In this document: in pieces, positions 19,037-28,926 of the stretch
Position numbering within the stretch: position 1 is the first letter of the stretch
Layout: each line of letters starts with the position of its first letter
Origin: Halopseudomonas yangmingensis
GTDB taxonomy: Bacteria > Pseudomonadota > Gammaproteobacteria > Pseudomonadales > Pseudomonadaceae
Direction of reading: 5' to 3'
DNA length: 64,000 nucleotides
NCBI RefSeq assembly: GCF_900114825.1
Contig: NZ_FOUI01000002.1
Location: forward strand, 124,001-188,000
The notes under the pieces: model-generated
The model's database searches: none
What the model was told of the DNA's origin: nothing
What the model saw: the letters and a program-made list of their open reading frames with translations, nothing else
Made by a program: the position numbers and the translations under genes

Positions 19037-20830
19037 TCAGCCCGGCGGCTGACGCAGGGCTCGGCGCATGCTGGAAGCCGAGGAGAAACCTGACAGCTCG
19101 GCGATATCCTCGGCACTCAGGCTGGATGCCTGCAGGTGATGATTGGCAAAGGCCACCCGCACCTCGTGCAGAATCTGCCGGAAACTCGAGTGCTCCTGCG
19201 CCAGCCGCCGTGACAAGGCACGCGGCGCCAGACGCAGCCCCGCCGCACAGCCGGCCAGAGTCAGTGGCTGACTGGATGGCGTCTGCAAGGACAGCATGCC
19301 GCCCGCACTGTCACCATAGTCAACCCAGCTGAAACCATCAAAGGATGGATTGCCGGTGCGGGCAAAGCTGGTCCAGGCCCGGGTCATGGTCTGCGCCAGT
19401 TCGACCTGTTCCGGCGTCGCTCCGCGCGAGGCAAACAGTTCATCCGAGCCGAACAGATACTGAATCTCTGCGGCATGGGTTGCACCCAGGGTTAACCAGC
19501 TGGGTACCGTCAGTCCCGGCGACAGTGCCTCCCGATCAGCAAATTCATAAACGAACAGCGGACGGGTGCCGTTGGCTGCCAGGCGTTCGGCCTGCAGGCT
19601 GGCATTGCAGGCGAACACACCGTCGGTACCAAAAGCCGTCACCACCGCAGCGTAATCATTGCCATAGGCCGCCGGCGGATAGAAAGGCGCCAGTCCCGTT
19701 ACGGCGGTAGCACCAAAGGTACCGGCCAGGATGCTCTGGTAGTTGTCAGCTGTTATCGGATTGGCTTCACCACGGCTGGCCAGAAAATAGCTCCACTCAT
19801 CGGTATTGGTACCCATCAGCACCGGCACATCATTGAAGCTGCCACTGGCCAGGCTGGCACCCACCGAGGTCGGCAGTATGTCCGGGCGCAGAGTCGGCGT
19901 AATGCTGCCTGCCGGTTGTGCCATGATCTCCGCGACACTGCGGCTGCGCATACAGGCGATCTGTTCGGCAGGAGTTTCAGCCGCACACCCCAGCGCACCG
20001 GCAAAGGACGTCCCGACAGTTTCTGCAGTCGCCATGGCCGTCTGGGTCTGGCTATAGGAGCCACTCTGCACTATGGCCTTGTGGAACAGCCCGGCAGACG
20101 CCGGCGATACCAGATGCGCCAGCACGCTCAGACCACCGGCGGATTCCCCAAACAGCGTGACATTAGCGGGATCACCACCAAACTCGCTGATATTGTCACG
20201 CACCCAGCGCAACGCCTGCTGCTGATCCATGATGCCGTAACTACCGGAGGCGCCCTGCTCGGCAGTCAGCCCCGGGTGGGCAGTAAAGCCCAGCTTGCCC
20301 AGACGATAGTTGACAGTCACCACCACCACATCCTCGCCGACCAGACGCGGCGGCTGGTAGGTACCGGCCCCGGAACCGAAAATAAAGGCGCCACCATGCA
20401 TCCACACCATCACAGGATGCGGACCGGGGCTGCTCGGGGTGAACACATTGAGGAACAGGCAGTCCTCGGCGGCATCGGTGGTCAGCCCGGTCTGCGGGCA
20501 GTCGCTGCCGTAGTTTTCAGCCAAGCGAATGCCAGTCCAGCTGTCCGCTTCCTGTGGCGCAGCAAAACGCAACGCGCCGACCGGCGGCTTGGCGTAGGGA
20601 ATACCGAGGAACTGCAGATAATCGGCCTGTTCGCTACCGCGCACCTGACCCTGCGCGGTGGTACGAATCAACGGATTTTGCGGAACCTCGACCTTGCTGG
20701 ATGAACCGCCGGAGCCCGACAGGCAACCGGTCAGCGTCAAGGACAGGCCCAGGGTCAGGGCAAGCACACCAGGTGCCGTGCGCAGGGATGAATAGGAGAT
20801 GGACACAGCTGGCTTCCTCTTTGTTGTCAT
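19037..20830 (-). CDS. Exported type B carboxylesterase fused to an AraC-type HTH tail
   Basis: The 597-residue product starts with a lipoprotein signal peptide (lipobox LTGC, Cys36). A full type B carboxylesterase domain follows: oxyanion loop HGGAF at 145-149, nucleophile Ser230 in GESAGG, acidic partner Glu345 in NTDEW, and His452 in GATHAAEIQYLFG. After residue about 515 the sequence changes character. Residues 523-597 read like the double helix-turn-helix of an AraC regulator (LAPRALSRRLAQEHSSFRQI, then LSAEDIAELSGFSSASSMRR). An exported esterase would not be expected to bind DNA, so this looks like a gene-fusion scar joining an esterase to the 3' end of a lost regulator. Esterase activity seems intact; the tail is probably non-functional. 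Confidence 0.85.
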   Translation of the reverse strand: MTTKRKPAVSISYSSLRTAPGVLALTLGLSLTLTGCLSGSGGSSSKVEVPQNPLIRTTAQGQVRGSEQADYLQFLGIPYAKPPVGALRFAAPQEADSWTGIRLAENYGSDCPQTGLTTDAAEDCLFLNVFTPSSPGPHPVMVWMHGGAFIFGSGAGTYQPPRLVGEDVVVVTVNYRLGKLGFTAHPGLTAEQGASGSYGIMDQQQALRWVRDNISEFGGDPANVTLFGESAGGLSVLAHLVSPASAGLFHKAIVQSGSYSQTQTAMATAETVGTSFAGALGCAAETPAEQIACMRSRSVAEIMAQPAGSITPTLRPDILPTSVGASLASGSFNDVPVLMGTNTDEWSYFLASRGEANPITADNYQSILAGTFGATAVTGLAPFYPPAAYGNDYAAVVTAFGTDGVFACNASLQAERLAANGTRPLFVYEFADREALSPGLTVPSWLTLGATHAAEIQYLFGSDELFASRGATPEQVELAQTMTRAWTSFARTGNPSFDGFSWVDYGDSAGGMLSLQTPSSQPLTLAGCAAGLRLAPRALSRRLAQEHSSFRQILHEVRVAFANHHLQASSLSAEDIAELSGFSSASSMRRALRQPPG

Positions 20831-21053
20831 TATCTGGCGGCGCCTTCCAGACGCAGCTCAAGCGGAAGCATAATGCTAGGGATGCCGGCGAAGACTGGAT
20901 ACGACCTGACATACCGATTTGGCCGGCAAATGGCATCTGGCGTGCCAGCTCACCCGTTTGGGTGTCTTACCACACCCATTGCAATCAGTATCGGCAACCT
21001 CCCCCGTAAACACATGGTTGCTGTTACTTCATAAAGTCTATATTTTACTCACC
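20831..21053. promoter_or_regulatory. Divergent promoter region, esterase / abiEi
   Basis: This 223-base divergent region separates the esterase from the AbiEi-like gene. Close to abiEi it becomes AT-rich. TTGCTG at 21018-21023 and TATATT at 21039-21044 are a possible but short-spaced (15-base) promoter. A 13-base inverted repeat, ACTCAccaTGAGT (21047-21059), covers the abiEi start codon and could serve as an autoregulatory site. It is short enough to be chance. Confidence 0.3.
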
Positions 21054-21875
21054 ATGAGTGAGCATAATTCAAGAAAATTAAACCGTTTATTGGCAAGCCT
21101 GGGGGATTCGACCCTGGTCACCAGCCGCTGGCTGCGTCAGCACGGTTATGCCAGCAATCTGGTTGCCCGTTACGTGGCAAGCGGTTGGCTGACCTCACCC
21201 GCCCGAGGTGTGTATTTGCGCGCTGGCGGCCATGTGACATGGCCGGCGGTAATACGTGCGTTGCAAGACGGCGAGCGCTTGGCGATGCATGTTGGCGGAC
21301 GCTTTGCGCTGGCCTGGCATGGCCATGAACATTACCTGCGACTTGGCTCTGCCCCCACTGTCACCCTATACGGCTCTGACTCCCTCCCCGGCTGGGTAAG
21401 CAAGCTACCGCTCGGGGAGCGTTTCATTGGCTGCGGCAAGGGGCCATTTGCCTTTCCCGTTGAGTGTCACCGCGATGAGGACAAGGAGGGCTCGCTGAGA
21501 GATAGCGGGCTTGAACGTCTCTCACACGAGAGTGCGGCCAATGGCTTAGTTTTCGCCACACCAGAGCGGGCGATGCTGGAACTGTGCGACGCGCCGGTGA
21601 GTGCGGCTCTGATCTATGAAGTAGATGCTCTCATGCAGGGCATGGCCAATCTGCGTCCTAAACGCCTTGAGTATTTGCTGCAGCATTGCACCAGTATCAA
21701 AGCCAAGCGTATTTTTCTGGCGCTAGCAGAGCGGCACGCTCACGACTGGCTGTCGCATATCTCACTGGAAGGGGTCAACCTTGGTCGCGGCAAGCGCGGC
21801 CTGATACCGGGTGGTCGTTTACACCCTACCTATCAGATAACCTTGCCGGTGGATCTGGATGAGCAACTGGGATAA
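21054..21875 (+). CDS. AbiEi-family antitoxin-like transcriptional regulator (orphan)
   Basis: The 273-residue protein resembles AbiEi antitoxins of type IV toxin-antitoxin systems. It has an N-terminal winged-helix region (LLASLGDSTLVTSRWLRQHG, then LVARYVASGWLTSPARGVYL) and a larger C-terminal domain that in the family neutralises the AbiEii nucleotidyltransferase toxin. No AbiEii gene follows: the next 92 bases are non-coding and then jetA starts. The ATG at 21054 fits the domain start. AbiEi proteins usually repress their own promoter. Here it may be a leftover antitoxin, protection against toxins carried by plasmids, or a regulator of the jet operon downstream; the sequence does not decide. 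Confidence 0.75.
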   Translation: MSEHNSRKLNRLLASLGDSTLVTSRWLRQHGYASNLVARYVASGWLTSPARGVYLRAGGHVTWPAVIRALQDGERLAMHVGGRFALAWHGHEHYLRLGSAPTVTLYGSDSLPGWVSKLPLGERFIGCGKGPFAFPVECHRDEDKEGSLRDSGLERLSHESAANGLVFATPERAMLELCDAPVSAALIYEVDALMQGMANLRPKRLEYLLQHCTSIKAKRIFLALAERHAHDWLSHISLEGVNLGRGKRGLIPGGRLHPTYQITLPVDLDEQLG

Positions 21876-21967
21876 GCGCAACCCGAGATGTCAGCAACTT
21901 GATGAAGCAGTGGAGCGGACTCTGTCTTTTTGAAATCCGCCGATAACAGCACTACAAGGAGAGACCG

Positions 21968-23428
21968 TTGAGCTTTCAAGGCCTGCAAGCCACCTTCCGC
22001 CGTCTCCATGCCGACAGTGCCGCTTGGAAACTGTTGCGGGCGGACAACGCCCCCTACATTCTGGCCTTTATCGCCGATGTGTTTGCCGACGAGGGCGAAG
22101 TGCCGTTCAGCCGTGCCCGCGTGCGGCTGGATGCGGAAATCGAGCGCTTGCGCGAGCTGGGTATCTGGGAAACCGAGACCATGGCTGGTACCTATCTGAA
22201 CCAGTGGATCGGTGCCGGCTGGCTGCGCGAGCTGGACGACAAGCTGAGCAAGACCGATGCCTGCGAGCGTGCATTGCGTTTCTGTCGCGCACTGGATGAG
22301 CACACCACCGGCACCACGGCGTCACACCTGCGCATCGTGCAGGAAGCCGTGCGTGATCTGGCCGTGGCCATCAGCCCGAATGTGGATGAGCGCGTCACCC
22401 TGCTGGAATACCGCAAGGCCGAGCTGCAGCGCGAGATTGACGAGCTCAAGGCCGGGGTAGTCAGGGAACTGGGGGAGCAGCAGCAACGCGAGCGCATCCG
22501 CGAGATCTATCAGCTTGCCTCGGTGCTGACTGGTGACTTTCGACGGGTGGAAGATGAAATCCGCCAACTGGACAAGGACCTGCGCGTGCAGCTGATTGAA
22601 GGGGGCACAACCCGTGGGGATGTGCTGTTGTCGGTGATGGAGCGCGAGGCGATTCTGGCTTCAACCGATGCGGGCAGCGCCTTTGAAGGCTTCTTTCAAC
22701 TGCTCTGTGACCAGAACCGCTATACCGAACTGAGCGACCAGTTGCGTAGCATCCTCAGTCGTCCTATCGCCCAGCAACTGACCCCCGCTCAGCATCAGTT
22801 TCTGGCGCAATTGATGCGCGAATTGAGTCGTGAAAGCGAGCGTGTGTTCCAGGTTCGGCGTCGCACTGAAGAGGGCCTGCGCGCCTATATCGAAAGCGGC
22901 GCGGCAAACGAGAATCGTGCGGTGGATCAGTTACTGGCCAAGCTGGAAAAGGTCGCGGTCGCCCTGCGTGACGGGGGTTGCGACCTGCGGGCAGAAACCA
23001 GTCTGGATTTGCCGGTCGGGCCGCTGGAACTGGCCTCCCCGGAGAGCATGCGTCTGAAAAGCCCGGATGAAAAACTGGATACCCGCGGGGTGCAGGTTCA
23101 GGAAAACGCACGTGAACCCAGCGAGCAGATATTGCAGAGTCTGGAGTCGGTCAGGGTCCGGGAGGTGGCACACAGGTCCTACGTGACCTTGTGCAGCAAT
23201 GGCCCGTTGACTATTGCCGGACTGTTGCAGGCGCACCCGGTGCAGGCAGGACTGGAAGAACTGGTGGCCTATGTGCGCGTGGCGAAAGCGGTGAAAGCGA
23301 CACAGCTGGAGCATACCGAGCAGGTGAGCATTGCCGACAAAGGCGGTGTGCAGCTGCAAGCCACGGTGCCTGCCCTGCTGTTGAGCGCCGAGCTGTTTCC
23401 AGACAATCTTGATGAGTTGGTACTTTAG
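21968..23428 (+). CDS. jetA: Wadjet JetA (MksF/MukF-like kleisin, DUF3375)
   Basis: JetA is the kleisin that bridges the JetC SMC heads. The 486-residue product starts at a TTG (21968) preceded by an AAGGAGAG ribosome-binding site, reading [20 protein letters not shown]. This DUF3375-type opening is a winged-helix region. A long helical, coiled-coil-prone middle (residues about 140-190, with runs such as [14 protein letters not shown]) and a C-terminal winged helix (about 420-486) follow. jetB starts 8 bases after the stop. The usual length for the family is around 480-500 residues. Confidence 0.88.
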   Translation: MSFQGLQATFRRLHADSAAWKLLRADNAPYILAFIADVFADEGEVPFSRARVRLDAEIERLRELGIWETETMAGTYLNQWIGAGWLRELDDKLSKTDACERALRFCRALDEHTTGTTASHLRIVQEAVRDLAVAISPNVDERVTLLEYRKAELQREIDELKAGVVRELGEQQQRERIREIYQLASVLTGDFRRVEDEIRQLDKDLRVQLIEGGTTRGDVLLSVMEREAILASTDAGSAFEGFFQLLCDQNRYTELSDQLRSILSRPIAQQLTPAQHQFLAQLMRELSRESERVFQVRRRTEEGLRAYIESGAANENRAVDQLLAKLEKVAVALRDGGCDLRAETSLDLPVGPLELASPESMRLKSPDEKLDTRGVQVQENAREPSEQILQSLESVRVREVAHRSYVTLCSNGPLTIAGLLQAHPVQAGLEELVAYVRVAKAVKATQLEHTEQVSIADKGGVQLQATVPALLLSAELFPDNLDELVL

Positions 23429-23436
23429 GAGCTGAC

Positions 23437-24330
23437 ATGACCGAGAATAAAGACGATCAGGCTGGGCGGGATCTCGGGTCTGGCAGCTTCTTCGATATGG
23501 TCCGCGGCAGCGATGCAGCAGAAGGAGAACAGGTGCAGAGCGTTGCATCGGGCGCGCCCGAAGATGCCATGACCGAGCTGGCTGAAGAGCCGCAGAGCGC
23601 AACGGACAGCGAAGCCGATGCAGGCGCCGAGATGCCCCATGAGGCCCGTCGGGTGCTGGTCTATCTGATGCGCCAGGGCGCCATTATCGCCACGCAGAAA
23701 CCCAAACTGTATCAGTCCCTGGGTCGCTACCAAACCCAGGTGCGACGGCATCTGGCCGAAGTCTATCTGCGGCTGGTACTGGATGAAAAAGCTGGTATTG
23801 CCTTTGTTGGTCGCTATGAGCAAGAGGACGCCGCGACCACCGAGACCGACACAGAAACATCAACAGAGGGCGATGACGACTTTGTTTCGCTGATCTCCAA
23901 GCGCACCCTGTCCCTGTACGACACCCTGTTGCTGCTAGTGCTGCGGCGCCATTATCAGGAGCGGGAATCGGCCGGGGAGCAAAAGGTAACTGTGGATGTG
24001 GAGAAACTGGAATCCTATCTGACGCCCTTTTTGCCACTGACCAACCACGCCAAGGCCGACCGCAAAAAGCTCAATGCTGCCATTCAGCGGCTGATCAGCA
24101 AGAAGCTGCTGTCAGCGATACGTGGTTCGGATGACCGCTATGAAATCACCCCGATTATTCGCTATGTGGTGGATGCGGCCTTCCTGGAATCCATGCTGGA
24201 GGATTATCTGCGTTTGGCCCACGAAGAGCAGATTCCGGTTGAATCCCGGCTGTTGGAGAAGGTACCCGAGGCAGCGCCAGAGAAAATCCGTGGCAACGAC
24301 CAGGGCGACTTGCTCGGAGGTAACCCATGA
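23437..24330 (+). CDS. jetB: Wadjet JetB (MksE/MukE-like, DUF4194)
   Basis: JetB is the KITE-type winged-helix subunit that binds JetA and DNA within the Wadjet complex. The 297-residue protein has a long acidic, low-complexity N-terminus (residues 1-70, rich in E, D and A). A DUF4194-like double winged-helix core follows at about 70-270, including [20 protein letters not shown] and [18 protein letters not shown]. Its last codons overlap the jetC start by 4 bases. The acidic N-terminal extension seems longer than in compact homologues and is probably unstructured. Confidence 0.86.
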   Translation: MTENKDDQAGRDLGSGSFFDMVRGSDAAEGEQVQSVASGAPEDAMTELAEEPQSATDSEADAGAEMPHEARRVLVYLMRQGAIIATQKPKLYQSLGRYQTQVRRHLAEVYLRLVLDEKAGIAFVGRYEQEDAATTETDTETSTEGDDDFVSLISKRTLSLYDTLLLLVLRRHYQERESAGEQKVTVDVEKLESYLTPFLPLTNHAKADRKKLNAAIQRLISKKLLSAIRGSDDRYEITPIIRYVVDAAFLESMLEDYLRLAHEEQIPVESRLLEKVPEAAPEKIRGNDQGDLLGGNP

Positions 24331-27300
24331 TGGCGGGCAGCCAAGCGTTCGCGGACACTCTGTTCCAGCAGGGACAGATTCGTCTGGCGGAGCTCACAGT
24401 ATTCAACTGGGGTTCTTTCGATGGCTTGCATTCGGCCAGTATCGATCCCTTTGGCACCCTGATAACCGGTGATAACGGCGCGGGCAAGTCGACCTATATT
24501 GACGGGCTGATGGCGCTATTGCTGCCTGCGGGCAAGGCCACGTTCAACGTTGCTGCGGCACAGGGCGACCGGGCTGACCGCTCCTTGCTGTCGTATATGC
24601 GCGGCAGTTTTGGCTCCTCCCATGATGGCTCGGGCACCCGGGTCAAAAGCAAGCGTGAAAAAGCAGTTGTTACCGGGTTGAGTGCGTTGTACCGGGCTGA
24701 TGATGGTTCCGAAATCACCCTGGCGGCGCTGTTCTGGACCACTCAGGCATCCAATGCCCTGAGCGATGTAAGCCGTATTTATGTGGTCGCCAAGCGCAAT
24801 TTACCGCTCAAGCAAATGCTCGATGCCTTTGGTGAGGGTAACGCCAGAAGCCTGAAACAGTGGCTGCGCGATGATCCGCGGATTACCTGTTGCGATGACA
24901 ATTTCAGTGATTATCAGGAGCTGTATCGCACGCTCTTGCATATGGACAACCGTAACGCCCCTGCTCTGCTATCCCGGGCGCTGGGCCTGAAGAAAATTGA
25001 CGACCTGACCAAACTGATTCGTGAGCTGGTGCTGGAACCGAGTTCGGTGAAGGAGGATGTGAAAAAGGTAGTGGACGAGTTTGCCGATCTGGTGGCCATC
25101 CATGACCGGCTGAGCGATGCCCGGGCCCAGGTGCAGCACCTGCAGCGCCTGCCCGGTCTTGCCGCAGACATTCAGGCGGCCAGCGACGCGTTGCACAGCC
25201 TGCAACTGGAAAAAGACCATCTGAGCGTTTACTTCGCGGAGGTTCAGGCGGGCCTGCGGGCTGCGCGGATCAAACAGATCAAGAGCGACCTGGACAAGCT
25301 CGAACTGCAGCTCAAGGATCTCCAGCGCAAGGTGGCGGATAGTGCTGAACTGGTCGAACGTCGCCACGAAGAGTACCTGCAACAGGGCGGCAATCAGGTC
25401 GAGTCGCTGAAAAAGGACATTGCCCATGCTGCTGACAAGCTGAAAGAGCTGGTGCGCAAGTCTTCGAGCTATCAGCAGGATGTGCGTTCGCTGGGGCTGG
25501 CAGAAACACTGCAAGAAAGCGTTTTTCTGGATAACCAACGTGCTGCGCAGGCGTCCTTGCAGGATATCGAGCAAAACAAGGAAGACAGCCAAAACCGCTT
25601 TGGTGAAATCAGCGGCCGTTGGAGCCAATCAAAACAGGATCTCGCTGAGATCATCGGGCAGATCAAGGAGATTGATGCCCGGCCAAACTCCAACATTGAC
25701 CCGGCCTACCAGCGCTTGCGTGACGAGCTGGTTGAGGCGCTGGCTCTGCCGCCCGAGCAGGTGATGTTTATTGGTGAGCTGCTGGATGTGAAGGACGATG
25801 AAAAGCCTTGGCAAGGCGCCATTGAGCGTGCCCTGGGCGGTCATCGCACCACCTTGCTGGTACCTGCCGATGGATATTCGATGGTGACGCGCTGGCTGAA
25901 TGCCCGTCATACCGGGCTGCATGTACGGGTGCAGGTTGTCCGCAACGCACAGGATAAAACGGCTCCCCCAGAGTTCCTTGCCAATGGCTTTTTGCGCAAA
26001 CTGGTCTGGCGTCAGCACGCCTGGCGGGACTGGCTCAAACAGCATTTGAGTCGTTTTGATCTGCAGTGTGTTGATGGCACCGACATGCTGGATGCAACGC
26101 CCTTTTCCATGACCCGTGAAGGCCTGGTGCATCTGGAGAATGGACGCTTCGAGAAGAAGGACCAGACCCGCATTGAGGATCGTCAGCGCTGGTGCCTGGG
26201 CTTTTCCAATACTACCCGGCTGGCGCTGTTGAATTCAGAAAAGGCCGCGTTGGAGAGCCGAATTGAAGAGCAATGGCGCGAGGTCAACAGCGCTCGTCAG
26301 GCCATGGAAGAGGTGACTACCCGCAAGGCTGTGCTGGAGCGTGTTGCTGCCTGCCGCTGGGAGGATATCGATGCGCCCTATTGGCAAGCCAGGCATGATT
26401 CACTGAAGGCTGACTTGCTGCAACTTGAGTCTTCAGAGGGTGATCTTGCGTTGGCGAGGGAGCGCTGGAATCAGGCCAAGCAGGCGCTTGAGGCCTTGCG
26501 TAACGAGCAGGGTCAATTGCAGAAAGATCAGGGCGCTTTACAGAACCAGCTGAATATCGAGCAGAAGGCCTACACTGCCGCTGCAACGCTTGCGCAGCAG
26601 GGGCTTAGCGATGAGTGCCGGACTTTATTGGCCCAGCGTGTCGGCAGCATCAGCCTGGATAACGCCGAGCACCAGGCGCAGGTAGCCAGGGAACTGGATG
26701 AGCTGATTGGCAAGCAGCAGTCACGCAAAGGCACGGCGGAAAACATCGCCAATGGCATCATGGGCTCGTTCCGCGGCAGGGATCAGTGGCTGCCCATAGT
26801 CGTCGATTGGCCCGTGGGGCTGGCGGCGCTGGAGGATTTTCTGGCGCACCTGCAAGCGCTGGAGCAAGAGGGCTTGCCTGCGCTGGTTGAGCAATTTCGC
26901 GAGCGTTTGAACAAGCATGCGACGCAGTCGCTGGCGCGGATCAAGACCAAGCTGGACGCCGAGCGCGATGATATTCTTGAACGTATCGAGACGATCAACA
27001 CTGTGCTATGCCGAACCGAGTTCAAGATCGGCAGTCATCTCAAACTGGGTTCCCGGCGGGAAAACTATCCGCATGTGCAGGACTTCGAACGCAAGCTGCG
27101 CGCGGTGCTGAGTCAGGTCACCAGTGATGATCATGAGCGGCGATTCCAGACCCTCTCAGAGGTGGTGGCGATACTCGACAAGGCCAGCGCCTCCGGCACA
27201 TCCAGTACGATGGAAAGTATGCGCTTGCTCGACCCGCGCTATCAGATGACCTTCTATGCCGAAGAGGTCGATTCCAGCACCCTTGAGGTGCGGGACGTAT

Positions 27301-27707
27301 TGAACTCCTCCAGCGGCAAATCCGGCGGCGAAAAGGAGTCTTTCGCAGGCATGGTGGTGGCGGCAAGTCTGGCCTATGTGCTGACCCCAGATGGCTATGA
27401 CCGACCGGTGTACTGCACGGTGTTTCTGGATGAGGCTTTTTCCAATACCGCCGAATCGGTCAGCCGTCGGGTGTTGCGGGTATTCCGGGAGCTGCATATC
27501 CACGTCAACCTGATCACCCCCTACAAAAACCTCAATCTGGCCAGAGAGTCGGCCCGCTCCCTGCTGATTGCCGAGCGCAACCCGGATACCCACGAAAGCC
27601 ATCTGTGCGAGCTGACCTGGGAGGAAATCGACCAGCAACGCAAGGCCGACCGGCAGGCTTCGGTAAGGCGCGAAGCGGCCGAGCTGGGCGTACAGCTCAA
27701 TGATTGA
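24327..27707 (+). CDS. jetC: Wadjet JetC (MksB/MukB-like SMC ATPase)
   Basis: JetC is the SMC-like motor that extrudes DNA loops using ATP. The 1126-residue protein has a Walker [10 protein letters not shown] at residues 48-56, two long coiled-coil arms (about 270-480 and 630-800) around a hinge-like region, an ABC signature SGGEK at 999-1003, and a Walker B VFLDEAF with Asp1035 and catalytic Glu1036. All catalytic residues are intact. It overlaps jetB by 4 bases and jetD by 8 bases, so expression is coupled. GGAGG lies just before the ATG. Confidence 0.93.
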   Translation: MMAGSQAFADTLFQQGQIRLAELTVFNWGSFDGLHSASIDPFGTLITGDNGAGKSTYIDGLMALLLPAGKATFNVAAAQGDRADRSLLSYMRGSFGSSHDGSGTRVKSKREKAVVTGLSALYRADDGSEITLAALFWTTQASNALSDVSRIYVVAKRNLPLKQMLDAFGEGNARSLKQWLRDDPRITCCDDNFSDYQELYRTLLHMDNRNAPALLSRALGLKKIDDLTKLIRELVLEPSSVKEDVKKVVDEFADLVAIHDRLSDARAQVQHLQRLPGLAADIQAASDALHSLQLEKDHLSVYFAEVQAGLRAARIKQIKSDLDKLELQLKDLQRKVADSAELVERRHEEYLQQGGNQVESLKKDIAHAADKLKELVRKSSSYQQDVRSLGLAETLQESVFLDNQRAAQASLQDIEQNKEDSQNRFGEISGRWSQSKQDLAEIIGQIKEIDARPNSNIDPAYQRLRDELVEALALPPEQVMFIGELLDVKDDEKPWQGAIERALGGHRTTLLVPADGYSMVTRWLNARHTGLHVRVQVVRNAQDKTAPPEFLANGFLRKLVWRQHAWRDWLKQHLSRFDLQCVDGTDMLDATPFSMTREGLVHLENGRFEKKDQTRIEDRQRWCLGFSNTTRLALLNSEKAALESRIEEQWREVNSARQAMEEVTTRKAVLERVAACRWEDIDAPYWQARHDSLKADLLQLESSEGDLALARERWNQAKQALEALRNEQGQLQKDQGALQNQLNIEQKAYTAAATLAQQGLSDECRTLLAQRVGSISLDNAEHQAQVARELDELIGKQQSRKGTAENIANGIMGSFRGRDQWLPIVVDWPVGLAALEDFLAHLQALEQEGLPALVEQFRERLNKHATQSLARIKTKLDAERDDILERIETINTVLCRTEFKIGSHLKLGSRRENYPHVQDFERKLRAVLSQVTSDDHERRFQTLSEVVAILDKASASGTSSTMESMRLLDPRYQMTFYAEEVDSSTLEVRDVLNSSSGKSGGEKESFAGMVVAASLAYVLTPDGYDRPVYCTVFLDEAFSNTAESVSRRVLRVFRELHIHVNLITPYKNLNLARESARSLLIAERNPDTHESHLCELTWEEIDQQRKADRQASVRREAAELGVQLND

Positions 27708-28926
27708 TCCAGGTTGGGGGCTGTTGCCTGACGCGGCGTTGCAGCAACTCAGGGCCAGGGAGTGGAGCAATCGCAAGCGCCTGAAACAGCGCCTGAAAGG
27801 CATGGAACTGCCGAACATGGAGGTCAAACTCAAACCGCCGCAAGGCTCCAGCGCGCTGAGTGATCTCGGGCATTTTCAGCGTTTTGTCGATGCCTGGCGG
27901 GATTTCCCCCATGCTACCTGTGTGCGCTGGAAAACGATTAGTTACCGCAACCTTGCTTCACAACAGCTGCCGGCAAGTCTGATGGTGGCTGACGTCGCCA
28001 CCTTGGCCAAGCTACTCGGAGAAACCGAGCAGCTAACACTTCAGCTCTGGCAGGCACGCATCAGCCAAATCCTGGCCGAGCCTTTTGCCCAGGGCTCAGT
28101 GTTGCAGCGTGAATTGTTCAATCTGCTAATCGATTATCTGGAAGAGCTTGAGCGCTATACCGATCTGGATATGGAGCTGTTAATCAGCCTGATACCCCAG
28201 CTGCGCCCTGGCATGGGTGGTGACGGGTTCCTGCGAGCGTTACCAGTACGCCATGTGGATACCAAGTTTATCGAGCAGAATTACGCACTGATCGAACAGA
28301 TTACGGATCTGTTGCATGACGGCGAGGTGCTGGCATCAGGTGGCTTGCTGGCCTGGCTGGACTGCCAGGCGAACCCAAGGGGTTGGCTATGGGTTCGGCC
28401 ACTCTGCGAGCACTGCCGACAGGCCTTGGGCGGATTACCGTTGCTGCAGTTGGCGACGGATACCCTGCTGGGTTTTGAGCTCCCGGCGCGCCATGTGCTG
28501 GTTGTTGAAAATGTACAGTCAGGTCTGGCCCTGCCGCCGCTGAAAGACACTATCGCCGTGTTTGGTGGCGGCAAGAATCTTTCCTGGCTGGACGCAGAGT
28601 GGCTCGAACAAAAGCGCGTTGGCTATTGGGGGGATATCGATTCCGAGGGGTTGTGCATGTTGGCTGACGCCAGACGCAAGCTGCCTTCGATTGATGCATT
28701 GCTGATGGACGAGCAGACCCTGGTGCAATACCAGGAGCGCATGGTAGATGAACCCCTGTCGGTTCTGACTGAGCCGGTCGGGCTCAATGTGGAAGAGCTT
28801 CGACTATTTCGTAACTTGCGTAGCGGGCGCTTTGGAAAGGGCAGACTGGAACAGGAGCGCATTGCCCCTGACCATATTCTTGAAGCCCTGAACCTGTGGC
28901 TCAGCCAGCAGGTGCCCAGGTCATGA
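27700..28926 (+). CDS. jetD: Wadjet JetD nuclease subunit (DUF3322/DUF2220, Toprim)
   Basis: JetD is the Toprim nuclease that cleaves DNA once the JetABC motor stalls on a small circle. The 408-residue protein has an N-terminal DUF3322 region (about 1-190) and a C-terminal DUF2220 domain with Toprim-like metal residues: Glu270 in VLVVENVQSG, and Asp312 and Asp314 in YWGDIDSEGL. These support an active nuclease. Its 3' end overlaps the 3' end of the convergent glutathione transferase gene by 6 bases. Confidence 0.92.
   Translation: MIDPGWGLLPDAALQQLRAREWSNRKRLKQRLKGMELPNMEVKLKPPQGSSALSDLGHFQRFVDAWRDFPHATCVRWKTISYRNLASQQLPASLMVADVATLAKLLGETEQLTLQLWQARISQILAEPFAQGSVLQRELFNLLIDYLEELERYTDLDMELLISLIPQLRPGMGGDGFLRALPVRHVDTKFIEQNYALIEQITDLLHDGEVLASGGLLAWLDCQANPRGWLWVRPLCEHCRQALGGLPLLQLATDTLLGFELPARHVLVVENVQSGLALPPLKDTIAVFGGGKNLSWLDAEWLEQKRVGYWGDIDSEGLCMLADARRKLPSIDALLMDEQTLVQYQERMVDEPLSVLTEPVGLNVEELRLFRNLRSGRFGKGRLEQERIAPDHILEALNLWLSQQVPRS

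Larger units (their letters stand above)
21968..28926 (+). other. Type I Wadjet (JetABCD / MksFEBG) defence operon
   Basis: Four same-strand genes in the order DUF3375-DUF4194-SMC ATPase-DUF3322/DUF2220 match the type I Wadjet system. Gaps are minimal: 8 bases jetA-jetB, and overlaps jetB-jetC and jetC-jetD. Known Wadjet systems detect small circular DNA by loop extrusion and cut it, blocking plasmid transformation. All key ATPase and Toprim residues are present, so the system looks intact. Base composition here appears somewhat less GC-rich than the flanking housekeeping genes, consistent with horizontal gain. No integrase was seen. Confidence 0.9.

Noticed and set aside
21054-21967. A complete AbiE toxin-antitoxin pair
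   Set aside because: No nucleotidyltransferase toxin follows; the 92-base gap holds only a 14-codon open frame with no ribosome-binding site.
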